From the NCBI GenBank assembly GCA_907164885.2, contig OU015492.1, positions 196,246,960 to 196,310,959 on the forward strand: a stretch of 64,000 nt of DNA. Reading direction: 5' to 3'. Source of the stretch: Dolomedes plantarius (lineage: Eukaryota > Arthropoda > Arachnida > Araneae > Dolomedidae). Below, piece after piece: positions 31,641 to 45,521 of the stretch; position 1 is the first letter of the stretch; each line of letters opens with the position of its first letter. The notes beneath the pieces were generated by a model. The model made no database searches. It had not been told where the DNA came from and worked only from the letters and a program-made list of their open reading frames with translations. A program made the position numbers and the translations under genes.

Positions 31641-34398
31641 GAAATTGCGGTTACAAAAACCAAATTTGACAAATCTACAGATTGCAGTCTTTAAGTCCAA
31701 AATGAAGTAAATGGATGCAGTAGTTTTCTCTCACGGCTTAGCAACTTAAATATATAGATTCTCCACCCCATGCTGTAGTGAACTGTTCTATAGAGTTTCT
31801 TTCTCTAAGTTAACATAAATAAATTCTAAGTTATTTTTCACCCCGTACACCTTTGCTTACATGTATATATACTTTTAATAACCTGTAAAAACTTTTCATT
31901 AAGCATATAATTCCGTTATATGTACAAACAGTTATGCATTTTAGAACAAACAAATTTTTATGCAGATTGAACCTAACATATACTTTGCCCCGCGTGGAGA
32001 GCATTGAAACTTACATTTCAGAAAACTGCACCGGGGCATTACAGCTTATTATAATAATGGGAACAAAGAGCGAAAAGATCAGAGGTTAATCTATCATTTA
32101 AATTAATGAGAATACTGCAATCTTGAGAGAAAATAAACAAGTTTCATCTCGTACAGCGAAAATCCTCTTCATAATTAAAGGTTTTCCACGATCTTTCGAA
32201 TAAACTTTTATGCTCATCCTAGCATATGAAATTTCTAGGGTTGAAAATTGAAAACATAATAGGAATGAGATTTCATTTTTATTTTACGTCTCGTATTGAA
32301 ACACGTTCATCCATACTGAGTTAAGATGTATGTTACATCATATTAGGCATATTTAACTTAGGACGGTAAATATTTTACTTTAATAATACTTGTTTGCAAT
32401 TTGATATTCGCAGATAGTTATCTTGATGAATGTTACCAAATAACAAACGTGCAAGATATGTTATGTATATATTTCGGAGATAATGATAACTTATTTCCGT
32501 AAGCGAACACTTAAATTTAATGACAAACTGTGCAGTCTATTTATTCATTCAGTAGTTCCGTTATAAAACTATCTTATTATACGATCTGAGATAAATCATG
32601 AGTTATTTACAGTTAATGGGTTATAAATAATCTAACGTATGTATTTATAAGTCAATTTTTTGAGGCTTTTGAAAACATGTTTTTAGTATTTTAATAACTT
32701 AAAAGAAAATATGTTGAATCTGATCATTTCAAATGAGTAACTGGTAAGTAACTGATGTAATTTTTCTTGGTAGCAAATTCTGCAAAGATATTTGAAAACT
32801 TAATATATTGGTGATATAATATAGTAAAACTGATAAAAAAAATCTCTATTGGGTAAAAAATATCAATTTTTAAATTTAAAAGTGTAACGATTATCAAGAG
32901 GTGCTTGTGGAGAAAAACTAAAGTATACGTAAGTTAACAGCTTCTTAAGTTCACAATAATATTTCAAAGTGGCAAAATATTTTTGATTTGACACATACAG
33001 CATATTATCAGACATTTGGGTCATAAGGTCCCAAATCACTAATACATTCGTAATTAGCCTGGAGACATGAATGCTTGTAATGCAACTTTTTCCTTACCAA
33101 GGTTTTCATCCCAGTTGAATCAAATCTGGTTGCTGCCTATTAATATTATAGTGGATTTAAGAGGGATTTAACTTCAACTCATATAAACTTAAACTTAGTG
33201 CATTCTGACATACAGAGGCATTTTTCATTTCTTTAGGGAACTTTGTGAATTAAAGATAAAATACCTCAAAATAGAGCATAAAACCTAGAGTAGCATAAAC
33301 TTGTTTATTATGTCAACTCAAATTTCAAGAGGAAATTACTGTATTTATGTTATTAGAGTGAAAAAACTATTTTTTCTAGAGTATTCACCTAAAATGGTAT
33401 AAGATTGTAAACATTTAATAAAAAAATTTTAAGTTCTCAATTTTTGCATCTTTTTTGTGTTAATTTCTTGAAATTTTTCTTGATAAATTCTATCACTGAT
33501 GCATTAGGATTAATATTTTTTTAAGCTTCAAATTTTATAGCAGTGTAAAAGATACATAATGGTTTTTGCCAAATGGTAAATGGATTAAAAAAATAGTGCC
33601 AAAAATTCTATAATTACACTGTTTATGTTATAACCATTTTAAGGTTTAGAGGAATAATGGAGGACTTTATATGACAAAGCAGGAGAAGTGAGACCATAGG
33701 CAATTTTGTAATTCCTGAATATATTATACAATTTGCAATTTTGAGTTGTGAGTTGCAATTGTTGCTGTAAGGTTGAACGACCTTAAGTTGTAAGTATATG
33801 TCTCTGATCTATTTGTTTTAACTATAAGAGTTAAAATGATCGAGATTTTCACTAAATGTAGCAGTGTTAGAGCAATAAAAAAGTACAATAAAAGTAGTAA
33901 TAGAAAATTGTGTAACCCATTTTGTATATTTATTTATCTCATGGACCCGTGAAAGTAAATAAAAGACTGAAATACACGAATATAGAGAAACAAGCAGAAT
34001 GCCACAGTTTTGGCATAGCAAGAATTGCTCTGTGAATGGTAAAGTGTTGTAAATATGTTTGTATATTCCAATAAAGATGGAGAGTGTAATAAAGAAACAT
34101 ATTTAACAGGGATAACTTTACCCAGCGTAACAAGGGGTTATAAATCGAGGTTTTGCCTTTTTCATGGACTCCATAGCATGGTAGAGGAAATAATCTGAAG
34201 CGTAAAAACTTTGAAAAACCGGAATTGTGTCAGACTCACTAATTTAAGTTACTCACTAATTAAGTCCTATTGAAAAGAAATTAGTGGCTTCGACGGTTTG
34301 TGATGCAAAATTCAAGCCGCTCAGTGATGATTTAATTGCATAGGATACACCGTAGATCTTGCCGGCAAAGAATTTTTCCACTAAGAAGTTCATAATGC
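31641..34398. other. 2.75-kb non-coding stretch
   Basis: I find no element ends, tandem repeats or plausible exons. Overlapping minus-strand frames at 33818-34133 are hydrophobic and AT-driven. Confidence 0.5.
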
Positions 34399-34411
34399 GA
34401 ACAAGAAGGTC

Positions 34412-34773
34412 AGGGGCTTGAGTCTGGGTATCCCAGTGGTATCGCGTCGGCTTTCAGTGCCAACGGTGCTCATATCGAATCCTGGCAAGCACCATTCAAT
34501 ACCTCCGTGTCTAGGCCGGATATGGGCACGTTAAATCCGTAGACCGGAAAGTCTCTCTATGAGGACAGAGAGAGTGGGAGAGGGTATAATACCACCCAGA
34601 TGTCACCCTCGGAGGTGATCGGGGAAATTTGAGATGGAACCTGGCAAAATCGTACTCCGACCCATGGGGCGCCATTATAAACTGGATATGTACCCCTCGG
34701 CCCGCTAGCCTATATGGACCTGGTCTAGAATTACCTCGAGGCGAGGGGGCATTAGAGACATTAACAACAACAA
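34412..34773 (+). mobile_element. tRNA-related SINE with AAC tail
   Basis: The 362-bp unit has a GC-richer head with tRNA-like boxes: TGGTATCGCG near 34437 and a B-box-like TATCGAATCCT near 34474. It has a central TCACCCTCGGAGGTGAT palindromic segment and ends in an (AAC)n tail. It is flanked by a 13-bp target duplication with one mismatch (GAACAAGAAGGTC at 34399-34411, GAACAAGTAGGTC at 34774-34786), as expected for LINE-mediated retroposition. The 92-codon minus-strand frame is not a gene. Confidence 0.75.
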
Positions 34774-34862
34774 GAACAAGTAGGTCCATAGTAACTGGTT
34801 AAGCTGGAGATGTCTATCTTTACATAACAGACCTTTCTATTTCTGAATGCTCCATACAGTTT

Positions 34863-34975
34863 GAATGGCTAGGGCGCTGGTTTTCAGTACCAGAGTCTGT
34901 GGATTAGAGTCCCACTCTTGGTATTTATGTGTGTAGCCATTAGAAATCGGCATGCGTACACCTTCGGAGGTGATT
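34863..34975 (+). repeat. tRNA-related SINE fragment
   Basis: GGCTAGGGCGCTGGTTTTCA, then GTGGATTAGAGTCCC (B-box-like), followed by ACACCTTCGGAGGTGATTT. The last part matches the TCACCCTCGGAGGTGAT segment of 34412-34773. It lacks the rest of the body and a tail. Confidence 0.55.
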
Positions 34976-34989
34976 TAAATTTTTCTTAA

Positions 34990-36051
34990 ATTTTTTCTTC
35001 TTATCTATTTTTTATAATGACTTGGAAAAATGTATAAACAATTTATCTGTTACATTAAAATAATATTTTCAGGGGGGGGGGAACTGGAAAAAAAATGGGT
35101 GAATATTTCACATTTCAGCAAAACATAATAACTCAAAGATAAACAAATATATTACCATTTTATAAATTCGAGAATGAAGGTAATAACTTTCTCTAGGAAA
35201 TAGAGTATTCTTAGGATTATATTGTGTTTATCTCAGGGTCTGTGGCAGTTAAACTACTGATGTGTAGAAAAATTACATAATATTCATTTTCTCTTCCAAT
35301 TCCTGCCTATGCAAACAAAAAATTAATGAATCTGCTATCATGAGCATAGTCTATTCCCGTTATAAACATTTACATATAAAGAATTAAAAATTTTAAGGCA
35401 TTTTAAGTGTAACTTTTTGTTATAGGAAGTTTTGCACAGAGAAACGATAAAAAAATCAATTTTGAGAAAATTCTAAAAATAACTTTATAACACATTTCTT
35501 CCTTTAAAATTTTTTTTTAACTATTTTCGCACTAAAATCTACCAGATTTATAAATTCAAACAGAACTAGGAAGATAAAAGATTAGTCTTAAATGTCATTG
35601 CCAAAAAAAAAAAAAGATTTTGACCAAAAATGTCGATTTAAAGGTGTATGGATACCTTAAGCAGTAGGTCCCGGTCAAATTAGCCCTCGTGTAGCAAAAA
35701 AATGACCATAGCGCTGCAAACCAAACCATACAGTTTGATCCAATTTATGAAGGCTTTTTCGCGAAAACATAATGAACTTTTGGTTAACGGTGTTAAGTTT
35801 TGGATTTATATTATTACGCGCTAGATTAACACTCTGCTAGCGCAAAATGAGTCTACTCTCATTAGGTATACAGCGTAAAATGGGCCTATTGATTTTTTGG
35901 AATGATTAATAAAACGAAATGCTGACATTTCCTCTTCGTTAATTACTTTAAGTGAAATGTGGTGGATTCGCTCCCCGTAGATATATTTAACATTGATCAT
36001 TATATTTCGGAATAATGAACGAAAATTGATTTTCGGGTCCATGCATTTCAT
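34990..36051. other. Non-coding stretch
   Basis: A G9 run is near 35072. The 76-codon minus-strand frame at 35821-36051 is unrecognised and probably chance. Confidence 0.5.
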
Positions 36052-36054
36052 TTC

Positions 36055-36576
36055 TGTTGGGATACTCCCCTCTCTGTCTTCCCAATTTGGAAGTTAAACG
36101 TTATGTTGTTTTTCCCGTACAGCGAGTGACGTGCATGCTCCGGGAATGACGTGATGAAACTGTTTCTTTGCGATCGCAAGTTGCGATGTTCGGACGTCAT
36201 TCCCGAACACTGGTTGCGATGTTTGAATTTAACATTTTTTTTCGGTGTTTGTTTTTATAATGTTTGTTATTGTATGTGTAGTAATTTTTGTTATTTATTG
36301 TAAGTTAAGTATTACATTTTTGTGACAGTTATATTGATGTTTATGTGGCGTAAATTTTTCTGCATATGCAAATCAGCCAGATGCACACGTGGTTTGACGT
36401 ATATAACGTGCTGGCTTTACTTAGCTCTTGTTGGGTCAGTCGGAGCATTGAGATAGACCGAAAGCTATCGTCGACGCTAAATGTTAGCTCGAGTTTACTT
36501 TGTGGTGAAAATAAACTTACGTTTCTTGTTTTTAAACAACTGTTTTTACTTGTTCCTGCCTCAGCCCACTGCTACA
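36055..36576 (+). mobile_element. Probable solo LTR
   Basis: The 522-bp unit starts TGTTGGGATACTCCCC and ends CACTGCTACA, the TG...CA form of LTRs. Inside is a TATA-like GTATATAACG at about 36399-36408, a downstream initiator-like GTCAGTCGGAGCATTG, and AATAAA near 36511. TTCTG occurs at both edges (36052-36056 and 36577-36581), but at the left it overlaps the TG, so the exact boundary or duplication is uncertain. No gag-pol coding lies on either side, hence solo. The 93-codon frame at 36366-36647 is not credible. Confidence 0.5.
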
Positions 36577-36581
36577 TTCTG

Positions 36582-37019
36582 CTATATATATATATTTACC
36601 ATATCTTTTTTTTAATTGCTTTTAATCAAGTTCAAAGGGATAATTAGCTCACTGTAAATTATGGTATCTTAAAATTGTATCCTAAGTACACGATTAATAA
36701 TTTGCATTTCTAACTGTTTCAAAAACATGTGATATTTAATTAAAATTATTTTAGTGCAAAAACTAAAAGACAAAAAAAACAGTAATAACCTTCAGGTCTT
36801 GGAAAACATTCGATGTAAAAAAAAAAGTAAATACTATGCAATGTGAATATTCAATTAAATTTGTTTCTCTTATGAAATTTAACTGAATTTGACTGAAATG
36901 TAGTATTTAAAGTGTTCTTAGTCCAAGGAAAATAATTCGGGAACCTTTGAAAACTAAAATAGCACAGTAAAGATTTTATGCCTGAAAAATATGCATTACA
37001 GGATTTTATTTAAAACCCA
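36582..37019. other. Non-coding stretch
   Basis: A short (TA)n is near 36582-36592. Nothing else seen. Confidence 0.5.
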
Positions 37020-37705
37020 TTAATATATATATCCCAGTAACTCTACGTACCGAATTGCATTGAGGGAGGTTGGTACACGTACCAAAGATCCCAAACTGTG
37101 CCACGAAAAAACACCCCAGACCATGATTGAGCCACCTTGCCCTTGTACAGTTCCAGCCAGGCATGCAGGATCCATGGCTTCATGAGCCTGACACCATATT
37201 CTCAGCCTCCCGTCGGCGTTAAGTAGTCGGAATCGAGACTCATCACTCCATGCGACTCGTTTCCAGTCCTCTATACTCCAGTCTCTGTGCTCTCTTGCCC
37301 AGGCAAGACGTGCAGCCCGATGGCGAGTATAGAGCAATGGTACTCTCGTAGGTCGACGGCTCCCGAAACCCATACGGTGAAGCGAGCGTTGCACAGTCCG
37401 TTTACTGACTGTACGACTGGCACCGTCATTAAACTGTGTGGTAATTTGAGCTAATGTTTGGCTTCGCTGGCTACGTACAATACGCCTGAGCCGTCTCTCA
37501 CCACGTACTGTCAAGGCTAATTGTCCTTTGCAGTTTGCCTGATCGCTAGTTTTTTTCCACCATCCATGTATTCTTGGTATACTCTTGACACTGTCGACCT
37601 TGAAAATCCTAGCTGTCTGACGATTTCGGAAATTGAATGGCCCATACGTCGCACACCTACGATTTGTCCGCGATCGAAGGCGTCTAAATCAGGCAGTTTA
37701 CCCAT
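37020..37705 (-). pseudogene. Tc1-like transposase, one-base frameshift and lost C-terminus
   Basis: Minus strand. Codons from 37705 give a helix-turn-helix with FDRGQIVGVRRMGHSISEIV and FSRSTVSRVYQEY. After DGGKK the frame is lost in a run of seven A (T run 37550-37556); one more A would join it to the second frame (37514-37020). That frame contains ERRLRRIVRSQRSQTLAQIT, VAWSDESRFRLL with the first catalytic Asp, and SIMVWGVFSWHSLGSLV. Homology to the family stops at VELLG, where (TA)n sequence begins near 37030. The second Asp and the Glu of the DDE triad are therefore absent. It is a DD34E-family relic, well preserved over the retained part and so fairly young. Confidence 0.92.
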
Positions 37706-38882
37706 ACTGGCAATTCCAACAACTAATTCAGAACAACCACAGTATTCGCTATATATGCAGTTACCTCAGCGCCCTCACTTGCGCATACATGATGCGCAGC
37801 GCTACACAATTTGCATAGGCTTTGCTATCCCTAATTCAATGGCACTTCAGTGTATATTATTAAAATTAATCTATTTTCGAAACATATCAGATAAATGTAA
37901 ACATGCAAGAACTAAGGGTCAATAATTACATAGGAACTTATCTTTCTAATATTTCTACAAACAATTCACTCATTCGTCAATCAATTATTTTTCGTATCAT
38001 TAAGTTTTTTTCAGTGAACAGCTCGAATCTAATGCGTAAGAGGTAAAATGGTAATTATTTGTAAAATGATATCTTCCCATACGTACAATAAATTCTAATT
38101 TCGACATTAGTACTTGCTAGCTGTAAAACCATTCAAAATAATTTTTATTATTATTGCTAAACGTTCAAAGATAGCTCTAATTTTTAATCAAAACATAAAA
38201 TACTTATAAAATATAAATGATGACATTTTATAAGTGATTCAAATCCAAATGTGGTACTTAAAATTGTAGCATTGACAGCAATTTTACCTACGTCCGAGCT
38301 TATAAAAGATAATTTTATAAATTTGTGATTGATATTTATGTTGTTGTGTCATGGATTTTATATCGTTGTGAATAAATTTTACTTTAGTAGCAGAGACTTT
38401 ATATCTCAGTAACAATAAAAAAAACGCATTTTATTATTCTTTTTACAAATACATTGTTTTTTTTTGTATACCTACTTAAAATGAAAGACAGTTTTGCATA
38501 ACATCAAACACTAATTTATATAAAGTGTGTAACCAAACATTGCTTAGAAATTTGTCATTCTTTGTATTGATTTTAAAACTTAAACTCCCATTAAAGCAGC
38601 TGGAAAACATGGAAGGGAAGTTTCCTTGAATGTTAATCTTTCCAAGAAGGAGTGCAGCGTGTAAAATTTGCATTTTATCTGTTGCTTGAGGCATTATCCA
38701 TTTTTATTATTTTGTGGAAGTTTTCTCAGACTCGAGTGGGTATTTAGAGAGTAGGCTGGCTCGACAGATATGCAGAATAATTTATGAAACTTGTAGTATT
38801 TATATTCCTAATTTTGTTTAAAGTAAACATTTTGTATATACTTACAATGGATTTATCTCCTTCTGAACTCTCTCTTTCTCGC
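37706..38882. other. Tc1 5' flank and non-coding stretch
   Basis: The Tc1 untranslated end probably extends to about 37760 (GCAGTTACCTCAGCGCCCTC after TATATA), but no inverted partner survives to fix it. Beyond that, AT-rich sequence with no recognised feature. Confidence 0.45.
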
Positions 38883-38919
38883 GCACACACACACGTACAC
38901 ACAAACAAATACACACACG

Positions 38920-38980
<61 letters not shown>

Positions 38981-38985
38981 TTGAC
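38883..38985. repeat. (AC)n then (AT)n microsatellite
   Basis: CACACACACGTACACACAAA grading into an uninterrupted AT tract with one TGTA break. Frames on both strands here (Tyr-Ile repeats) are products of the microsatellite. Confidence 0.95.
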
Positions 38986-41537
<2,552 letters not shown>

Positions 41538-41538
41538 G

Positions 41539-41782
41539 AAGGCCTTATTTGAATAGTGGGCCAACTCCGGTTTTAAAAAATTGGAGTTATCCTCACTTTC
41601 ATGTTCATACAAGTCATTTCTATCTTATTTTAAAACTGGCACACCTCCAGCATATTTATGCTGGCGACAGAGGGCATTACGAGTCACACTTCGGCAGTCC
41701 TTTCTCGACACTCATTATACTTTAAGGCTCTGTATCTCAAATGAACAAAAATGGAGTTGGCCTACTCTTCAAATATAGCCTT
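41539..41782. mobile_element. MITE with imperfect inverted ends, next to (TA)n
   Basis: The left end is AAGGCCTTATTTGAATAGTG then GGCCAACTCC; the right end is the inverse of AAGGCTATATTTGAAGAGTA then GGCCAACTCC. The roughly 244-bp unit is bordered by AT-repeat on the left and TATATA on the right, consistent with TA target choice. The 65-codon frame inside is unrecognised. Confidence 0.65.
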
Positions 41783-41790
41783 GATATATA

Positions 41791-43755
41791 TGTATGCATT
41801 CAAATTAAAGTATTCCTGTTTGGGACGCCCTGGTGAGAAAAGCAGTGGACATAACGTCTTCATATTTGGGGGGTATACATATCAGGCCATGGGGAATTGA
41901 TTGGTGGGAAAAACAAATAGTTCCAACAAAGACCGCTAAGTGCAAATGAGGCTCTGCGATCGGTTGAAGGTAAGGAAAATGGAATATGACTGTACGAAAA
42001 AAGGAAAGAATACGAGGTGTCGGTAATTAACTTTATTAGTACAGTTCGTTACACATGCATGAACTAAACTACTCTGACAAAGCTTTATGTTTGCAAGCGT
42101 GTGCAGCGTACGCGTTGTTTCCTGTATAGCAGCAGGACAACTAAACTTCCAGCCGTTTTCGCCGTGCTGCAGTTAAGTGAGAATTTGAATATTCGACTGC
42201 GCGCGCAATACCGGGGAACAAAATTTGCATCCGAGTTGGGCAAAAGAGCCGTCGTAACAGATAAAAAAGAGGGCTCACAGGTTCGGAACATTCTTCGACC
42301 GCCACGATGGTTCTTTCGTTGCCATCGAGTTTGCTTTGCTGATAAAGTTATTTTACCAAAACGGCGATAACGCCGCCAAAGCGCTTCGCTTGTATCGAGG
42401 GAAGAAAGCTTTGCGTACGGGTCCAGTATCACCATGTGCCCTGCGACGAATGGTGAAACGTTTCGAGGAAACAGGTAGCTTTGCCGTTCAAGCAGGCCGA
42501 GGGCGAAAAAAAACGGATACCGCAGGTGATGGGTGATGTCGCAACCACTGCCGTTGAACAGGCAAATTCGAACACAGCAGGAACATGCAGTGCTCACGCC
42601 GTATCAAGGCAACTCGGATTGTCACACACTACGGTAAGGAGGTGCATGCGGAAAACACTCAAAGCCTATCTGTATAAGCTCCATCGCTTACAAGAGTTAA
42701 AACATGGCGATTACGATCTGCGCGAAACGTTCGCTTTAACGTTCTCGGCACGCATGGAGGTGGAGCAGAATTGGCCGTGGAACATCCTATGGACCGATGA
42801 GGCTCACTTTTACATGCGCGGAACAATGAACGCACATAACTGCCGTATCTGGTCCACTGAGAATCCTCACTTGGTCCACCAAATGCCCCTGCTTTCCCCG
42901 CATGTGACTGTATGAATCGGCTTCACTGTGACCTTTATGATTGGGCCATTTTTCTTCGAGAAAATCACCCCGCAGGGACCAAAAACCAGTTCAGTGACTG
43001 CAGCACGTTATCGGGCTATGTTGCAAGGTGTGGTCATTCCAGAACTCCAGCAGCGTGGATGTCTCGCTACAACGGTATTTCAACAATATAGTGTCCCTCC
43101 GCACATTGGACGTGAGGTTCAACAATTGCTGCGACGTCATTTTAAAGAGGATCGCATTATCAGCCGCGCATTTCCTACCAGATGGCCTCCACGTTCACCC
43201 GACTTAACCCCGTGCGATTTTTGGCTTTGGGTTACCTCAAAGATGAAGTTTATCGGGAAAACACAGGAAATCTGGAGGATTTGAAGAACAACATCTTTTT
43301 GCACGTACGAAACATCGGCCCCGACCAGTTATGCGCCGCAGTGGATCATGCTATAACACGGTGTCACGCGTTAGCCCTGAAGCACGGCGGACACGTTGAA
43401 AACCAACTGTGAAATCTTTGTGTACTGTTGTTACTACGCGCATGCCTTTCGTTTGCCCCTTCACTAACATTTCTGTAGGATCGACAGTTCTTGTGTAACG
43501 AACTGTACTAATAAAGTTAATTACCGACACCTCGTATTCTTTCCTTTCTTCGTACAGTCATGTTTCATTTTCCTTACCTTCAACGGATAGCAGCGCCTCA
43601 TTTGCACCTAGCGGTCTTTGTTGAAACTAATTGTTTTTTCCCACCAATCAATTGCCTATGGCCTGATACGTATACACTCCAAATATGAAGACGTTACGTC
43701 CACTGCTTTTTTCGCCAGGGCGTCCCAAACAGGGATATTTTAATTTGAACCATCC

Positions 43756-43757
<2 letters not shown>
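41791..43757 (+). mobile_element. mariner-like element with about 265-bp terminal inverted repeats
   Basis: The right end read inward, CCGGATGGTTCAAATTAAAA, and the left end match through CTGTTTGGGACGCCCTGG. They continue matching all the way to GTACAGTTCGTTACACA, about 41791-42054 and 43491-43757, with scattered mismatches. The interior carries a decayed transposase. TA flanks both ends within microsatellite DNA. The first bases at the left are eroded, so that edge is approximate. Arms of this length are unusual for mariner, where about 30 bp is common. Confidence 0.88.
42310..43412 (+). pseudogene. mariner/Tc1-superfamily transposase, DUF4817-type N-terminus, several lesions
   Basis: Pieces in order: an N-terminal helix-turn-helix, LFYQNGDNAAKALRLYRG (from 42336); a second DNA-binding part, AVSRQLGLSHTTVRRCM; the first catalytic Asp in NILWTDEAHFYMRG; the second-Asp region as TVFQQYSVPPHIG, where Asp is Tyr (GAT to TAT near 43091); and SPDLTPCDFWLW with the third Asp. 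The spacing from the Tyr to the final Asp is 42 residues, near the 41 expected of DD41D-type elements. Lesions: one extra A in the A8 run near 42506, an in-frame TGA at 42913 where Trp is expected, and one missing G in the GGG run near 43230. The start region near 42310 may also be shifted. Not functional. Confidence 0.88.

Positions 43758-43844
<87 letters not shown>
43758..43844. repeat. (TA)n microsatellite
   Basis: A TA tract with one TGTA break, lying between the long-TIR mariner and a hAT MITE. Confidence 0.97.
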
Positions 43845-43847
<3 letters not shown>

Positions 43848-44166
43848 GGGGGGGCATTAAATCAATCGCGATCGGCCGGTGGACCACCAAGACATTTTGG
43901 GGTGACCGCCTTTACTAAGACCTAAGACGCGCATACTAAAAGAAACATTTATGGAACACCGACGCGATAAGCTTTAAACGCAGTTTTAAAAGAGGAAGTT
44001 TTTTCTTGTAGTTATGTAGGTAAGTACATATTCCGTATTTATTATTAAGTTTTAATAAATATTGTAGACGGTTTTTTTTAGCTCACCAGACTTACGTCAC
44101 TGGGTGGACCGCAACACCTTGAAAAAATTAGAAGTAGCCCGTACCCTGGAAAAGTCTGCCCACCCC

Positions 44167-44168
<2 letters not shown>
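43845..44168. mobile_element. hAT-type MITE inside (TA)n
   Basis: Starts CAGGGGGGGGCATTAAATC and ends GAAAAGTCTGCCCACCCCCG, the inverted form of a CAGGGGTGGGC-type hAT terminus. ATATATAT on both sides would be the 8-bp target duplication but cannot be told from the microsatellite. Inner parts GGCCGGTGGACC and GGGTGGACCGC are also inverted. No ORF. Confidence 0.75.
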
Positions 44169-44205
<37 letters not shown>

Positions 44206-44214
44206 CACACACAC
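44169..44214. repeat. (AT)n-(AC)n microsatellite
   Basis: An AT tract followed by ACATACACACACACACAG. It closes the 41.4-44.2 kb chain. Confidence 0.95.
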
Positions 44215-44725
44215 AGAGATAAAGTTTAAATAATTAAGGCCCAATCCTGTCAAGATTATCAAATGTTTCAGGTTGTTAACAGTTCCTTCCAAATGCATAT
44301 TATAGTTTATTATTTCGTCCCTACAATAATCAATGTGAAAAATAATGAATAGTAGACATTGTCTTCAAACGAGAGGAAAATATAACCAACTCAGAAATAA
44401 TTGATGAATGGGATCAAAATATCGATGCACTTGTAATGGAGATTAGAGGTTCTTGAGTTGAAATAAGTATGCATGTTTTATTGTTTACACTTAGTTATGT
44501 CAATACCGCACTGACTATATAATGTCCTTGGAGCATTAGTCTGATATTATAATGTAAACACGTTTCTTTTTTCTCCCACGAGATAGAGTTTGTTGAGATT
44601 ATAAAACTAAAGAAATTGTAATTTAAATTTATGCACATGTTAAGTATTACGTGTTTAATAAAAAAATATAATTATATCATGCCTTAGGTATTTGTTACTG
44701 GAATAATTGATATATGACAAGATTA
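44215..44725. other. Non-coding stretch
   Basis: Nothing recognised. Confidence 0.5.
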
Positions 44726-45521
44726 TCTATACTAATAAAAGGAAGTGTTTGTGTGTTTGTGTGCTGCCTCTAGACGAATCTATGAAACTTACAACTATGA
44801 AATTTGGCCAACGGGATTCTAGAGTCTGAACATGTGCACCTCGAAGCTCGAATTTTAAATCTTAATATCGTTAATTTTTAATTAATAAAAAACCAACAAT
44901 TTTTGAAGGGTAAATCCAGAAATGGAAGAGCCTCCCTTTCGAATTCAGCCATATTTGAAAATGTCAAAATCGATGTAATTTTTTTCATGAAAGTATATAA
45001 ATGTTACATATTTGGAAAGAGCTTTAGAAACTGATAATTTTTTCTGCGTACACTTAATTTGTTACTGCAATAGTTTTAGAGTTATTTGGATTCTAATCTT
45101 GAGATCATACGATGTAAACAAAGCGTGATTTATTCACAGCGTGATTATGCAATTAAAACACTGAATTATACAATTAAAAACACTGAAAAGAAGCATTTCT
45201 ATTATAAAAGAAATAAATTTTATTAAAATCTTATTACTTCTCTTAATAATATTGAGATGGTTTAAAAACATTATACACACTTCAAATTAATTGATTCAAT
45301 TTTCTATTCAATATTTGATTCTATTTGCGCTAAGGTCTGCTAGATGGCGCCACGAGACTGATACAGTATGCGCTGTATCACAGTCTGTGCGCTATTTATT
45401 GTTGCACCACAAAATTTAAATACCTTTATTCGTTGTTTTTTAGAGTTTCCATTCTCTGACAATGATTGCTGAAGGGAGCGGGTCCCTAAACCGACCGGCT
45501 AGACGGGCGAAGCCCGGCTGG
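44726..45521 (+). mobile_element. Helitron-like non-autonomous element, separate family
   Basis: Begins at A|TC with TCTATACTAATAAAAGGAAG and a TTTGTGTG tract, the arrangement of Lep1-type arthropod Helitrons. Ends with the hairpin CGGGC-GAA-GCCCG (45504-45516), then CTGG|T, which fits CTRR. No target duplication. Length 796 bp. The 3' part is GC-richer (CCGACCGGCTAGACGGGCGA). It contains a CTCF-like motif at 45335-45355. No ORF; it would depend on a Rep/helicase in trans. Confidence 0.8.

Noticed and set aside
37521..37925. 134-codon plus-strand ORF
   Set aside because: Antisense shadow of the Tc1 transposase extended into flanking sequence.
42085..42597. 170-codon minus-strand ORF, among the longest in the window
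   Set aside because: It is antisense to the plus-strand transposase, whose motifs are clear; the minus frame has no recognisable domain.
43648..43918. ORFs of 77-80 codons on both strands with long Ile-Tyr runs
   Set aside because: Produced by (TA)n microsatellite DNA; likewise 38744-39031 and 48518-48973.
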